The notes under the pieces are model-generated. The model was not told where the DNA came from. It saw nothing but the letters and a program-made list of their open reading frames with translations, and searched no databases. The position numbers were made by a program, and so were the translations under genes. DNA of 64,000 bases from WJMB01 sp964581465 (lineage in GTDB: Bacteria; RBG-13-66-14). The first letter of the stretch is position 1. Every line of letters begins with the position of its first letter. Location of the stretch: the NCBI GenBank assembly GCA_964581465.1, contig CAZOOP010000004.1, positions 52,697 to 116,696 on the forward strand, in the 5' to 3' direction. Positions 14,977 to 24,215 of this stretch are shown piece by piece.

Positions 14977-15390
14977 CGTTTTTTCTCCGTAAAAAAGGGT
15001 TGAGGTAAAAATATATCCTTGCCAAGGGGGATTTCACTATCTAATATGATAACTGTAAAAGAAGGTGTGGGTTTTTTCGATACCCTCGTTATTACTCGTT
15101 GCTTATTGCCGCTCCTCGCTGTCACTCACTGACGCTCGCTGGATCACGGTTTGAAAACATCTTCTGAGCCTGCCGTCGGCGGGATCCGCCGAAATGAGCC
15201 AACGGAGCGCGATTCTGCGTTTAATCCAGCCCGTGATGACCAGACGAAGAAGACTGCCCGCCTTGATTACCCAGTGTAGCGCAGATTTTTTCCAGGGGCG
15301 GCCCGACAACGGATGAGAACCATCTTCGCAGAAGACGGCCCCGGCTCAGTGTTGATCAAACGATCTAGATACCAAACGGGAGGTATGGAG
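14977..15390. other. Gene-free stretch
   Basis: The 5' part up to about 15060 would be the leader of the barrel gene on the minus strand. The rest shows no coding frame with a ribosome site and no recognised RNA. The frame of the next gene is open upstream to 15313, but without a start signal. Confidence 0.35.
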
Positions 15391-15717
15391 ATGGCCAAGC
15401 CGATGGGCGCCACGATCGCCGAGGACTGCCGGTACTTGCTGGCCGTGCTGATCCAGCAGGGCTACACTCTGGACGAGATCGCCACGGGCTGCCGCGACAG
15501 CGTGGAACTGATCAAGGATATCTGGATGAGCACCGGATACGATGAGCGCGGCGAGCGCCTGTATCTGGATCTCGAGTCCCTGGTCCGCCACAACAGCTTC
15601 CTGCCGAGGATGAAGAAGATGCTGCAGCAGGGGATGCATCTTCACGAGCGTATGGGCGATGAGGTCTGGAACGATCCCCAACGCCGCCGGCAGTGGCTCG
15701 AAGAGCATAGCGAATAA
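15391..15717 (+). CDS. 108-aa paralogue family, member 1
   Basis: The start ATG 15391 sits 7 bases after GGGAGG, while the ATG at 15385 sits only one base after it. The 108-residue product has the same length as two neighbours (15958 and 17255). Shared positions include CRY, GYTLDEIA (an HTH-like turn), a Trp in KDIWMSTGY, and near the end EGxxLxERMGxxVWNDPxxRxxWLE. The pattern suggests a small helical DNA- or protein-binding protein. I recognise no family. It has no signal peptide and should be cytoplasmic. Confidence 0.8.
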   Translation: MAKPMGATIAEDCRYLLAVLIQQGYTLDEIATGCRDSVELIKDIWMSTGYDERGERLYLDLESLVRHNSFLPRMKKMLQQGMHLHERMGDEVWNDPQRRRQWLEEHSE

Positions 15718-15957
15718 TCCACCGAACTGGAACACATATTCCGGGATGGGGTGGACATATCCCCGGCCAATCGACTTGCATTGTCAACTGTGGGTGGACT
15801 GGGTGGCTTGTCATTCCGCGGCCTTTATCTTATTCTAGTTGCACGGCGCGGCCGGTGAAGCGCATCCCGATATCCCGACCGGCCGACACGTAGCGGACTT
15901 CGACAACGACGATAACAACGGCCCGCACGCTCAAGGCGGGTTGAGGCAAGGAGGACC

Positions 15958-16284
15958 ATGGAGGTCGTCAATCGACCGACCAGCTCGCAGGAGTGTCGCT
16001 ACTTCATCGCAGCGATGATGAAGCGCGGCTTCAGTCTTTCCCAGATCTCGCGGATGAGCGGCAACAGCAAGTCCGACGTGCGTTCGGTCTGGCGATCCAA
16101 CGAGTACAGCCCCCAGGCCCACGAACTCAACATCGGCTTCAGCACCCTGGCCGACGGCGACGACGAGCTGCCGACCTACGTCGCTCTCATCGAGGAGGGC
16201 AAGGAGCTGTCCGAGCAGATGGGTCGCGACAACTGGCTGACTTATCGCGTCCGCGAAAAGTGGATCGAGAAGCACAGCGATTAG
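15958..16284 (+). CDS. 108-aa paralogue family, member 2
   Basis: ATG 15958 follows AAGGAGG at a spacing of three. The 108-residue protein aligns along its whole length with members 1 and 3: SQECRYFIAAMMKRGFSLSQIS, RSVWRSNEYSP, EEGKELSEQMG and REKWIEKHS. It is the most diverged copy: the VWND motif near the end is replaced by NWLT. The N-terminal half looks like a helix-turn-helix. Function is unknown. A GC hairpin follows the gene. Confidence 0.78.
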   Translation: MEVVNRPTSSQECRYFIAAMMKRGFSLSQISRMSGNSKSDVRSVWRSNEYSPQAHELNIGFSTLADGDDELPTYVALIEEGKELSEQMGRDNWLTYRVREKWIEKHSD

Positions 16285-16315
16285 GCGTTACGGGACCGAT
16301 AAGTCGAACCGGTGG

Positions 16316-16341
16316 GCCGCCGTGGACAACGGCGGCTCTGT
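16316..16341 (+). terminator. Possible terminator
   Basis: GCCGCCGT and ACGGCGGC form an 8-bp perfect stem with a short loop 35-50 bp after member 2, followed by TCTGTTT. The T-tract is weak. Confidence 0.45.
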
Positions 16342-16474
16342 TTCCAGCCGTGTGATTCCCGATTCGCCGGCGCCGAGGGCCGTTGGGATGGGCGACGTTC
16401 CGCCCCGCTTTTCTTATGTTGCCTTCGAATGTGTAACAAGCTGTTTGGGTTCGATTATCTCGTCACTTATAGCT

Positions 16475-16865
16475 CCAGTAATTAATCCTTGGGATCACAC
16501 ACGATCCCGGGCCAGACCACTCCAACTCGAAACGTCGATCCCCTCAGGAAAAGCGGCTGAGACGAGGTTAAGCTGAATCAAGTTGAGCCTGCAACCTTAT
16601 CCCTACGGTGCTCACTTATTAAATGCTTGTTAATAGATTGCTTGGGATAGATGCGTCGTCATCGAGGCCAACGGCTTAAAGCAGTTTATTAGCGTGTAGT
16701 GACGTCACTACGGGCATCCCAAGCATATGGTCAACCACGTACCTGATACAAGCATCTCGCTCGATGTGTACTCCTGTTTATAAGCTAACAGCATTTATCC
16801 AAATGTTATCCAGTAATGCTGTGGCCCATTGCCGCTTAGTGATCCCTTATCCTATTGATGTAACA
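16475..16865 (-). repeat. Long dispersed repeat, inverted partner of 20488-20870
   Basis: The reverse complement of this interval aligns from end to end with 20488-20870. Shared segments include GGGATCACT.AGCGGCAA, CACATCGAGC, CAGGTAC.TGG, TTGGCCTCGATGACGA, GATTCAGC, CCTCGTCTCAGCCGC and GGGATCGTGTGTGAT. Identity is clear but reduced, so the copies are old. The rest of the 16340-17254 gap is AT-rich and has no gene. Confidence 0.8.
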
Positions 16866-17254
16866 CTAATCCAGAAAGAGGACACTGCTTGTTAGTACAA
16901 GTATCCAATCAATAGGATATTTCCTAGGCGCATATAATTATACCAAGACAAGTATTAATTAGAAACAGTACTCTTTACCAGTCGCCATCTTTTGTCGCTC
17001 CGTTTACGTACAGGCCAGGGTGGCGTTTCATCCATTCACACGGCGTGTTGAAGGTATTGGCTGGACACGACTGGATCCAGAATCGCTTTCTTTTACAGCC
17101 GGTGCAACCTCGCTGGCCTTTTTCGCCCGATAAGTAGTATTATCCAAGCTGGTTGACTCCGTCCCGGCGCCCGCCCTGGGCGATGAATCTCCGGGAGTTG
17201 GGTTTTACCCACTGACGCCGCCTTTTCGTGCCAGGCTTCTCGGAGGACGATACG

Positions 17255-17581
17255 ATGCCGCGGAAAAATATATACGATTCCAGCGAGCTGTGCCGCTACT
17301 ACCTGGCGGCCCTGCTGGCCCGAGGATTCGACCTGAAAGCCATCGCCAAGGGATTGAGCTTCGGTCGCCGGGAGCTCAAACGCATTTGGATGGACACGGG
17401 CTATACCCCGCTGGCCTCCGACGCCACCAGCGAGCTGGGGCGCTTTATCGAGGCGCATCCGGGGCTGCCCGGACATAAGGACCTTCTCGAGGAGGGCGTG
17501 GGTCTGGAGGAGCGCATGGGAGCCGAGGTCTGGAACGATCCCCCGGCCCGTGACGCCTGGCTCGCCGAGAACGCCGCCTGA
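17255..17581 (+). CDS. 108-aa paralogue family, member 3
   Basis: ATG 17255 lies 8 bases after GGAGG. The 108-residue product shares with member 1 ELCRYYLAALLARGFDLKAIA, KRIWMDTGYTP, EEGVGLEERMGAEVWNDP and DAWLAEN. All three members have exactly the same length and no gaps are needed in the N-terminal half. It precedes the CNNM transporter genes by 77 bp and could share their transcript. No known family is recognised, and a small HTH-like regulator or adaptor is the best guess. Confidence 0.8.
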   Translation: MPRKNIYDSSELCRYYLAALLARGFDLKAIAKGLSFGRRELKRIWMDTGYTPLASDATSELGRFIEAHPGLPGHKDLLEEGVGLEERMGAEVWNDPPARDAWLAENAA

Positions 17582-17658
17582 GTAAGCAACTGTCTGAACT
17601 GGCTTCGGGCTTGTCGCCGGAGCCGTTGTGCTAGCCCTTGTGCTAGGTCGAGGCCGCC

Positions 17659-18903
17659 TTGCTGATAATCGAAATCAGCGTCATCGCGGTGCTGCTGTTC
17701 TTCTCCGCTTTCTTCTCCAGCTCGGAGACGGCGTACTTCTCGCTGTCCTCGGGCCGGCGGGAGACCATGGAGTCCAGCTCCCGCGCCGGCGAGCGCCGGG
17801 CCGCCGGGTTGATCGCCCGCCCCACCGACCTGCTGGTGACCCTGTTGATGGGAAACCTGTTGGTCAACGTGGCCTCGAGCTCTTTGGCTACGGCGGTTCT
17901 GCTGCGCTACATGGACACCGGCGCTCTCGAGTACGCCACCTTGGGGATGACCTTCGTGCTGCTCATCCTGGGCGAGGTGACCCCCAAGAGCCTGGCCGCC
18001 TACCACCCGGTCCGCTGGGCCGTGCGCGCGGGCAGGCTGCTCAACTTCTTCCGGGTGGTCTTCACCCCGGCGCGCGTTCCGCTGACCCGGCTCTCCCGGC
18101 GTTTGATGCGCAAGCTGGCCGAACGCTCCGCCGACGGCGAGTCCCTGACCGTCGATGAGCTGCGCACCGCCCTCGAGATGGCCCGCGAGCACGGCGAGGT
18201 CGATGAGTTCGAGTCGATGATGCTGGGCCAGATCTTCGCACTGGAAGATAAGCGGGTGCGCCAGATCATGACCCCGGCCTCCGACATAGTCTCGTTGGAG
18301 TTGGGCGGGAAACCGGCCGCCGCCCTGGAGATCTTCCGCCGCCACCAGTTCGCCCGACTGCCCGTCTACCAGGACGAACCGGACAACTGGGTCGGGGTGG
18401 TGCGGGCCCAGGACGTCGGTCACGCCGTGCTCTCCGGTCCACCGGCCGACCTGCGTCCCCTGCTGCGTCCGATCGTTTTCATCCCGGAATCGGCCAGCGC
18501 CCTGACCCTGTTGCGACGCCTGCGCGCCGAGGGCTCCCACCTGGCCCTGGTCACCGACGAGTACGGCGTGCTGGTCGGCCTGGTCACCCTGCAGGACATC
18601 TACGACGAGCTCTACGAGATCGGCGCCCAGCGGGGGAGCAAGCTGCGCCGACTGGGTCCGGAGCGCTGGGTCTGCGTCGGTTCCCTGGGCCTCGATGACT
18701 TCGGCCGGGGCACCGGCGTCGGGATCGCCGACGAGTACTACAGCTCCCTGGGCGGCCACCTGACCGGACTTCTGGGCCGCATCCCCGAGGCCGGCGAGCG
18801 CTTGAGCGCCGATGGTCTGGACTACGAGATCCTCGCCGCCGAGCCCACCCGCATCGTGCGCGTGCTGGTCCAGAAGCGGCCGCAGACCGGGGGGACATCG
18901 TGA
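17659..18903 (+). CDS. CNNM/CorC-type membrane protein with CBS pair
   Basis: The 414-residue protein has the order typical of the HlyC/CorC/CNNM family: a DUF21 transmembrane domain (about 1-190, opening with LLFFSAFFSSSETAYFSLS), a CBS pair (about 205-325, RQIMTPASDIV to DEYGVLVGLVTLQDI) and a C-terminal CorC_HlyC domain. Members are linked to magnesium or cobalt efflux and metal resistance in the inner membrane. The start is TTG 17659 with GAGG upstream. The stop overlaps the start of a second family member, so the two may form a hetero-oligomer. Confidence 0.9.
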   Translation: MLIIEISVIAVLLFFSAFFSSSETAYFSLSSGRRETMESSSRAGERRAAGLIARPTDLLVTLLMGNLLVNVASSSLATAVLLRYMDTGALEYATLGMTFVLLILGEVTPKSLAAYHPVRWAVRAGRLLNFFRVVFTPARVPLTRLSRRLMRKLAERSADGESLTVDELRTALEMAREHGEVDEFESMMLGQIFALEDKRVRQIMTPASDIVSLELGGKPAAALEIFRRHQFARLPVYQDEPDNWVGVVRAQDVGHAVLSGPPADLRPLLRPIVFIPESASALTLLRRLRAEGSHLALVTDEYGVLVGLVTLQDIYDELYEIGAQRGSKLRRLGPERWVCVGSLGLDDFGRGTGVGIADEYYSSLGGHLTGLLGRIPEAGERLSADGLDYEILAAEPTRIVRVLVQKRPQTGGTS

Positions 18904-20138
18904 GTCTGCTCCTCGGCCTGATCCTTTTGCTGGTGGCCATCCTCGGCTCCGGCTTCTTCTCCGGTCTCGAGACCGCCGTGATCTCCGTGGACCGGGTGAA
19001 CCTGCTCAGCGAGTCCCGCGCCGGCGATCGTCGCGCCCACACCCTGCTGGAGCGCCTGCGCCGTCCCGAGTGGCTGATCACCACTCTGCTGGTGGGCACC
19101 AACGTCTGCGTCGTCGGCGCCTCGACGGTGGCCACGGCCCTGCTGATCCAGCTCCTGCCGCCCCAGTGGCACGGCCTGGTGGCGGTGATGACCTCGGTGA
19201 TCCTCACGCCGATCCTGTTCTTCTTCGGCGAACTGCTGCCCAAGATCATCGGCCGCGCCTACGCCAACGGACTCTCCAAGGCGGTCATCTGGCCCCTACG
19301 GATCATCGGCTGGCTCTTCGCCCCGGTTTCGCTGATCGCCGGGGGTCTCTCCCGGCTGCTCTTCAAGCTGCTCAAGATCGAGCGCTGGTCTTCCTGGCGC
19401 ATCAGCCGCGAGGAGTTGCGGGTGATGATGCGTCGCGGCGAGCGCCAGAGCGCCATCGAGGCCCACACCGCCAGGATGGCCGGTGCCGCCTTCCACTTCG
19501 CCGACCGCGAGGTCCGCGAGGTGATGACACCGCTGCGCCTGATCAAGGCCGTCCCCGCCGATACCGGCATCGCCCGGGCCTTCGCCGTGGCCGGCAACAG
19601 CGACAAGCCCTTCCTGATGGTCTACCGGGGTCGCGTCGACGAGCTCGTCGGCGTGGTGCCGATGAACGAGCTGGTGCGCGCTCCCCTGGGCAGCCGCCTG
19701 GGTCGGGTGATGCGCGAGCCGCTCTACGTTCCGGAGAACAAGTCCCTCGAGGGCATGCTGGCCGAGTTCCGCCGCAGCGGGCGCAACCTGGCCGTCGTCG
19801 TCGACGAGTTTGGCTCCACCCTGGGCCTGGTCACCCTGGATGACGTCCTGGGCGCCATCATCGACATCGAGCCCCTGGGCGTCGGGGAGGTCGGACCCGA
19901 AAGCATCGGCGACGAGGAGCTGATCCTGCCCGCCGAGACCGGCCTGGTCGAGCTCCTCGAACGCTACCAGATCGAGCTGCCCACCGGCGACTACGCCACG
20001 CTGGGCGGTCTGCTCAACGACCACCTCGAACGCATCCCCAAAACCGGCGAGGAGCTGGAGATAGCCGGCTGGCGTCTGCGCGTGGCCGCCGCCGGTCCGC
20101 GCCGGGTGCGCCGGGTGGGCCTGCGCCGGGTGGAGTGA
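18900..20138 (+). CDS. CNNM/CorC-type membrane protein with CBS pair, second copy
   Basis: The GTG start at 18900 overlaps the previous stop (GTGA). The 412-residue product repeats the same architecture: DUF21 membrane domain (FFSGLETAVISVDRVNL), CBS pair (VMTPLRLIKAV to DEFGSTLGLVTLDDVLG) and CorC_HlyC domain (LPTGDYATLGGLL). The two genes are diverged tandem paralogues, as in many genomes where both halves of a pair are kept. A terminator-like hairpin follows at 20310. Confidence 0.9.
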   Translation: MSLLLGLILLLVAILGSGFFSGLETAVISVDRVNLLSESRAGDRRAHTLLERLRRPEWLITTLLVGTNVCVVGASTVATALLIQLLPPQWHGLVAVMTSVILTPILFFFGELLPKIIGRAYANGLSKAVIWPLRIIGWLFAPVSLIAGGLSRLLFKLLKIERWSSWRISREELRVMMRRGERQSAIEAHTARMAGAAFHFADREVREVMTPLRLIKAVPADTGIARAFAVAGNSDKPFLMVYRGRVDELVGVVPMNELVRAPLGSRLGRVMREPLYVPENKSLEGMLAEFRRSGRNLAVVVDEFGSTLGLVTLDDVLGAIIDIEPLGVGEVGPESIGDEELILPAETGLVELLERYQIELPTGDYATLGGLLNDHLERIPKTGEELEIAGWRLRVAAAGPRRVRRVGLRRVE

Positions 20139-20309
20139 GAGTGTCCTCGGCTGTTTACCAACGGGTCGAACTTGCCAGACGAAGGGGTCATCGCGGCATA
20201 CCGGAGCGACATCTGTCGCGACTGAGAGCTGCTGCGCGGAATGTGAGCTTGATATCATCTTTACCAATGCCGTCAATTCAACCAATCGCCCGGCTGATGC
20301 AGGGTTTAG

Positions 20310-20333
20310 ACCAGGCAACAGCCTGGTTTTAAA
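20310..20333 (+). terminator. Terminator after the CNNM pair
   Basis: ACCAGGC and GCCTGGT form a perfect 7-bp stem with loop AACA, followed by TTTAAA, about 170 bp after the second CNNM stop. Confidence 0.6.
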
Positions 20334-20487
20334 CTCGTTATCAAGTAGTAACGGCTTGCGATCCGATCGGCGGTACAGAAAACCTCCCGGCCATCAGCGA
20401 TAACAATTGCGAATATATTTGGTTGCTACAAATCAAGCGCCGGCAAGTAACAGCCGATTAACTCTAAGGCATTATCTGAGCCTATCT

Positions 20488-20870
20488 TAGCTATGGGATC
20501 ACTTAGCGGCAACGGACCAATGTAATACTGGATTACATTTCGATCAAAGCAGTTAGCTTTAATCAGGTGTGCACATCGAGCAAAATGTTTGTGGCAGGTA
20601 CCTGGATTACAGCAATCTTTAGGTGACCGTAGCGAAGTAACTACAGGCTAAAAAACTGCTTGACGTCATTGGCCTCGATGACGATGCTACGATCATAAGT
20701 AGCTTATTAACAAGCACATCTAATCAGTAACCCCCGTGGTGAAAAGATTGCAGACTAAACTAGATTCAGCACAGCCTCGTCTCAGCCGCATTTTCGAAGG
20801 GGGGCGGCGTTTCTAGGTTGGAGTGGGCTGGTCCGGGATCGTGTGTGATGCCTTAGCTATGTATGCCGGT
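20488..20870 (+). repeat. Long dispersed repeat, partner of 16475-16865
   Basis: See the inverted partner for matching segments. The two copies face each other across the third 108-aa gene and the CNNM pair. The segment GGGCTGGTCCGGGATCGTGTG also resembles GGCTGGTCCGACAACGTGCG at 36803 in the large island, tying this pair to the wider repeat family. Confidence 0.8.
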
Positions 20871-20908
20871 CCGGACAAGAGCGATGCTTCCAAGACGAAC
20901 TGAACAAG

Positions 20909-20930
20909 GGCCGGGTCTGATGACCCGGCC
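20909..20930 (-). terminator. Terminator of the DNRLRE gene
   Basis: GGCCGGGT (20909-20916) and ACCCGGCC (20923-20930) pair perfectly. On the minus strand the hairpin is followed by CTTGTTC, a weak T-tract, about 50 bp after the stop of the gene at 20982. Confidence 0.5.
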
Positions 20931-20981
20931 TCAATCTATTCGGCGGTTGTTGAGCGGTCACAATGGTACAGACGCAGAGAG

Positions 20982-21602
20982 TCACCAACCCAGGGCCTTG
21001 ATCGCGCCGAAGCTCGAGTCCTCGACCGCCGCTCCGGACAGGGTCAGCTCGACATATGGTCGGTAGGCTTCATTATACTCCTTGGAGTAGAACTTGGCCC
21101 ACTTGCTGCCCGCCCGGGCGTGCATCACGAAGCCGTAATTGTCGGGCAACGAGCCGGAGATCCAGGCGGTGAAGAGGTCGGTGAGATCGATGGTTTCCCA
21201 GCTCTGGCCGCCTCCGGCTGTGGAGAAACCCTGGCTGTGCCAGACGGTGTCGCCGTGGCTCAGGTGGCCGCCGGACCAGGAGTCCTCGCTCCAGTCCTGG
21301 GTGATATCGTGGAAATCGACCATGCAGGTGCCGCCGGAGGGGCAGGAGAAGAAGCGGAACATGTGCACGGTGGCGTTGACGACGGTTTCGCCGGCGTAGG
21401 CGTCGAGGTCGAAGCGCAGGTTGGCGCGCTCGAAAGCCCCCGTACCGGAGTAGTTGGCCACCCAGAGTTCGCTATCTGAGCCGTGGTTGCCGCCGGCGGG
21501 ATCGGTGTAGGTGTCGTCGGTGGGGTAAAGGGTGACCTGGTAGGTCGCCGCAACGGGGATGAACAGGGCGATGGACAGGATGAGGGGCAGTTTCTTAAAC
21601 AA
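20982..21602 (-). CDS. Secreted DNRLRE-domain protein
   Basis: The 206-residue product has a signal peptide (MFKKLPLILSIALFIPVAA) and then the pattern of DNRLRE domains: TLYPTDDTYTDPAGGNHG, SELWVANY, ANLRFDL, a middle HDITQDWSEDSW and the end PYVELTLSG. These beta-sandwich modules occur in secreted and cell-surface proteins and bind or present carbohydrate. Here the domain stands alone. The start is TTG 21602, 7 bases after AAGGAGG. It is followed by a terminator hairpin, and the sequence after the domain is a short tail without an anchor. Confidence 0.82.
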   Translation of the reverse strand: MFKKLPLILSIALFIPVAATYQVTLYPTDDTYTDPAGGNHGSDSELWVANYSGTGAFERANLRFDLDAYAGETVVNATVHMFRFFSCPSGGTCMVDFHDITQDWSEDSWSGGHLSHGDTVWHSQGFSTAGGGQSWETIDLTDLFTAWISGSLPDNYGFVMHARAGSKWAKFYSKEYNEAYRPYVELTLSGAAVEDSSFGAIKALGW

Positions 21603-21682
21603 GGTGGTCCTCCTTGGATTTGTTCAAGGGTTATCGCGGTTTCGGGGGTTTTAACGTTGTGGGGGCTCGCCGGCGCCCAGCG

Positions 21683-22065
21683 TCAACCGTAAACGACGGC
21701 CGCCGCACCCGGGACCCGGTTGGTGAAGAAGCTGAGGACGACTGCGGGCAGCTCGCCGTCCAGCAGATGGAGCACCAGCTCGACGGCCGTTCCCAGAACC
21801 ATCAAGACATCGACGATAAAAGCGACCCAGGACGGAACGGTCGGCGGGCGACCAGGGTCAGAGCGTCGGCGGGGCGGCCGGGATGTGGCCAGACGCTGAA
21901 GATCCAGAGCATGGAGTCGGTCAAGGGTTCGACTGCTTCGCCGCTTCCGCTGGCGGCTTCGTAGGCATCCAGCGCAAGGTGCAGCACTCCGCCGAGGAAG
22001 AACAGGACTAACGGGCCGAAGACCTTGTGCGTTATGCCCTGGTCGTTTGAGTTGGTTGTTCTCAC
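21683..22065 (-). pseudogene. Small membrane protein, frameshifted
   Basis: GTG 22065 (after AAGGGA) opens a hydrophobic frame (FGPLVLFFLGGVLHLALDAYE, then SMLWIFSVWP). It loses its membrane character after about residue 73, at ALTLVARRP. A hydrophobic continuation, VAFIVDVLMVLGTAVELVLH to FFTNRV, runs in another frame and stops at 21683. Joined near 21845, the two give about 125 residues with three membrane helices. Either the gene is broken by a single shift or the assembly has an indel. No family is recognised. Confidence 0.5.
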
Positions 22066-22291
22066 CAGAATCCCTTGATTGCTTGTGGGCTGCTGGTGGT
22101 GTATGGGCTATACGGACGTTATGGATTGTCGCGGACGCCCGATGACAGAGGAGCCTGTTGGGGGACGAAGGCCGGGATGACGGGCTGAGCCGCCGAGATG
22201 AACCAAACCGAAAAATCTCTGCTACTCGCTCGCCATCCCGGACCCTCGATGGAAAGCGGCGTCAGGGTCCTGACTCCGCCGTTGAGATTGG

Positions 22292-23365
22292 CTAGAAACC
22301 CACCTGGAGGCGAACGTAGAGGGCGTCGGCGCTCTGAGCCTCGTACTCGCGCTCGGCGGTGAGATTGGCCTGGTAGTCCAGCTTGAAAGCGGCGTCATTG
22401 AGGCCGCCCAGGCCCAGAGTCACCCCGCCGGTGAACCAGGAGTAATCGCGGTCGATGTCGTCGTCGACGTTGCCGCCCAGCTCCATTCCCTCGTACCTCA
22501 CATGGGGCTGGAGGTAGGGAATCAGCTCCGAATCCAGCTCGATGTCGTAGGCCGCCAGAACGTAGTAAGCGCTGCGTTCGAGGTCTACGGGCTCGACGTC
22601 GCCGTAGGCCGCGTTGAAGCCGGTGCCCAGGAAATACTCGCCGAGGATGTAGAAGCTGTCATAATCCCAGCGCAGCCCTCCCGAGGCCCGCCAGACGTCG
22701 TCGTAGTCGCCGTCGAAATCGTAATCCACGGTCTGGTTCTCGAAGTGACCGCCGACGCTGATACCCCAGGGCAGGTGGAGCTGCAGGCCGATCAGGGTGA
22801 TGCCCTCGATGTCCACCGTGTTGCCGGAGCCGTTGTAGAAACCGGCCTGGAGGTCCAGGGATAGCTCATCGCTGAACTCCGGGGAGAACTCCAGCCGACC
22901 GCCCGTCATGTGGCATTGGCCGAAGATCGAGTAGAACTGTGGTTTCTCGCAGACCGGGTTGTCGAAGCACTCCTGCAGGCCGACGAAACCCCGCATGACG
23001 TGGCCCCGGGCGATACCGGCGCCGAGCCAATCCAACGGTGTGAACATGATCTCGGCCTCCTTGCACTTGACCGAGATGTCGTCGCCGCCGGAGACGGCGC
23101 AGGTGGAGACGCCCAGCTCTACGCCGTAATGCAGGTAATCGCCCAGAGCTCCCTCGGCCCCCACCACGGCATGGCGCACGGCGAACTTGTTGTCCGGCAC
23201 ACTGTAGCCCAGGTCGGCGTCGTCCTCGCCGATATAGTGGTAATACTGGAGCATGACGTTGCCGGATAGCTCCGGGGACTCGAAGTCGAGGGCGACGGCG
23301 GGGGCGGCGAAGGCGAGAATAAGGGTCGGGACACCGAGGATGGTTTGTACGGAGTTGATTTTCAT
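22292..23365 (-). CDS. Outer-membrane porin-like barrel (OprO/OprP-like)
   Basis: The 357-residue protein has a signal peptide (to about residue 25, AVALDFE), long alternating beta-strands throughout (LSGNVMLQYYHYIGE, FAVRHAVVGAEGALGDYLHYG, GISVGGHFENQTVDYDFDGDYDD) and ends in LQVGF with the C-terminal Phe used for barrel assembly. The layout resembles phosphate-selective porin O/P family members. Four Cys residues in the first half (CAVSG, VKCKE, QECFDNPVC) are odd for a porin and may form disulphides. It would pass solutes through the outer membrane. ATG 23365 follows AAAGGAAG. Confidence 0.75.
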   Translation of the reverse strand: MKINSVQTILGVPTLILAFAAPAVALDFESPELSGNVMLQYYHYIGEDDADLGYSVPDNKFAVRHAVVGAEGALGDYLHYGVELGVSTCAVSGGDDISVKCKEAEIMFTPLDWLGAGIARGHVMRGFVGLQECFDNPVCEKPQFYSIFGQCHMTGGRLEFSPEFSDELSLDLQAGFYNGSGNTVDIEGITLIGLQLHLPWGISVGGHFENQTVDYDFDGDYDDVWRASGGLRWDYDSFYILGEYFLGTGFNAAYGDVEPVDLERSAYYVLAAYDIELDSELIPYLQPHVRYEGMELGGNVDDDIDRDYSWFTGGVTLGLGGLNDAAFKLDYQANLTAEREYEAQSADALYVRLQVGF

Positions 23366-23450
23366 CGCTTCCTTTCGTTTTCAACAGGGGAGGGTTCCAA
23401 CAGCGCTGTTTAATGATACTGAGTCTGTTTTTCATCTAACTTGAGACGTA

Positions 23451-23479
23451 GTCTAAAAAGGGTCGCTGGTTAATGTCAA
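23451..23479 (-). promoter_or_regulatory. Promoter of the porin gene
   Basis: On the minus strand a perfect TTGACA (complement of 23474-23479) lies 17 bp before TTAGAC (complement of 23451-23456). The porin ATG is 86 bp downstream. Confidence 0.45.
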
Positions 23480-23519
23480 GAGCCATAATTGATTGAGATG
23501 CTATTGAGATTGTGAATTT

Positions 23520-24215
23520 GTATTGGCATCATGGAACGTGATCGGACAAAGCAGTCTGATTGGGAGCGGCTTGCTTGGCCGTTCTTCACTTAGCTGAAGG
23601 GAATATCACTCGCACCAGAACTGACTCATCCAGCTAATAGATTGTAATTCAACGCTTTATTGCTCATTGTCGCCGCCATTGCCTTAGCGTTGCTGGTGGC
23701 ACTAAACCCGGTCTTGCCTTGAGTTCCGCCAGAAACCGGAGGCTGTCGGTTCCGCATCAGCAAACAACCGGGCTGTGGGTGAATACCTGCTGACGGCGCT
23801 CCATTGCTCGCTTTAGCAGCTTCGATCGTTATCCGCCTTCACTGGTTGACGCCCCGCTGCGGCTAATCTCCGAGCACCATTCCCGAGGTGGCTTTCCCGG
23901 GTTGCGAATGTGTTATTCATATTCTGTGATGATCCCTTGCCGAAATGCACGTTGTTGACCTATCGTTCATATAACCTTCCCTTAACACTTGTTATTAATA
24001 CATTAAGAAGTCAGAGGCGCTCTGCCGTCAGTGCTCCTGCAAGAGCCTTATGCAAGCGCTTTATGTAAGTGTTCTGATGTCAGGGTTCGCCAAGGATCAG
24101 GCCCGGGGTAGTCGCCACTTTTTGACTGCTCATTGTGTGACAGGTATCAGAAGATTATCACCTATATTATCAACAGGATAGAATAACAAGCAGGTCCGGT
24201 CTGGGTTTACGATCC
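23520..24215 (+). repeat. Dispersed mosaic repeat array (blocks A, D, E, F, B, C)
   Basis: The stretch holds, in order, block A (GAACGTGATCGGAC), D (ATCACTCGCACCAGAACTGA), E (GGAGGCTGTCGGTTCC), F (GACGGCGCTCCATTGCTCGC and GAGGTGGCTTTCCCGGGTTG), B (CCCTTAACACTTGTTATTA) and C (CGCCACTTTTTGACTG to CACCTATATTATCAACAGGA). The same blocks recur at 35578-35940 and 36376-37150 in a different order. No coding frame of note is present. Confidence 0.8.

Noticed and set aside
17401..18759. A 452-codon open frame on the - strand
   Set aside because: It lies wholly opposite the CNNM gene and the third 108-aa gene, and has Gln/Gly-rich shadow composition.
20135..20332. A 65-codon frame overlapping the second CNNM stop
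   Set aside because: It has no ribosome site of its own and an Arg-rich composition, and it runs through the terminator hairpin.
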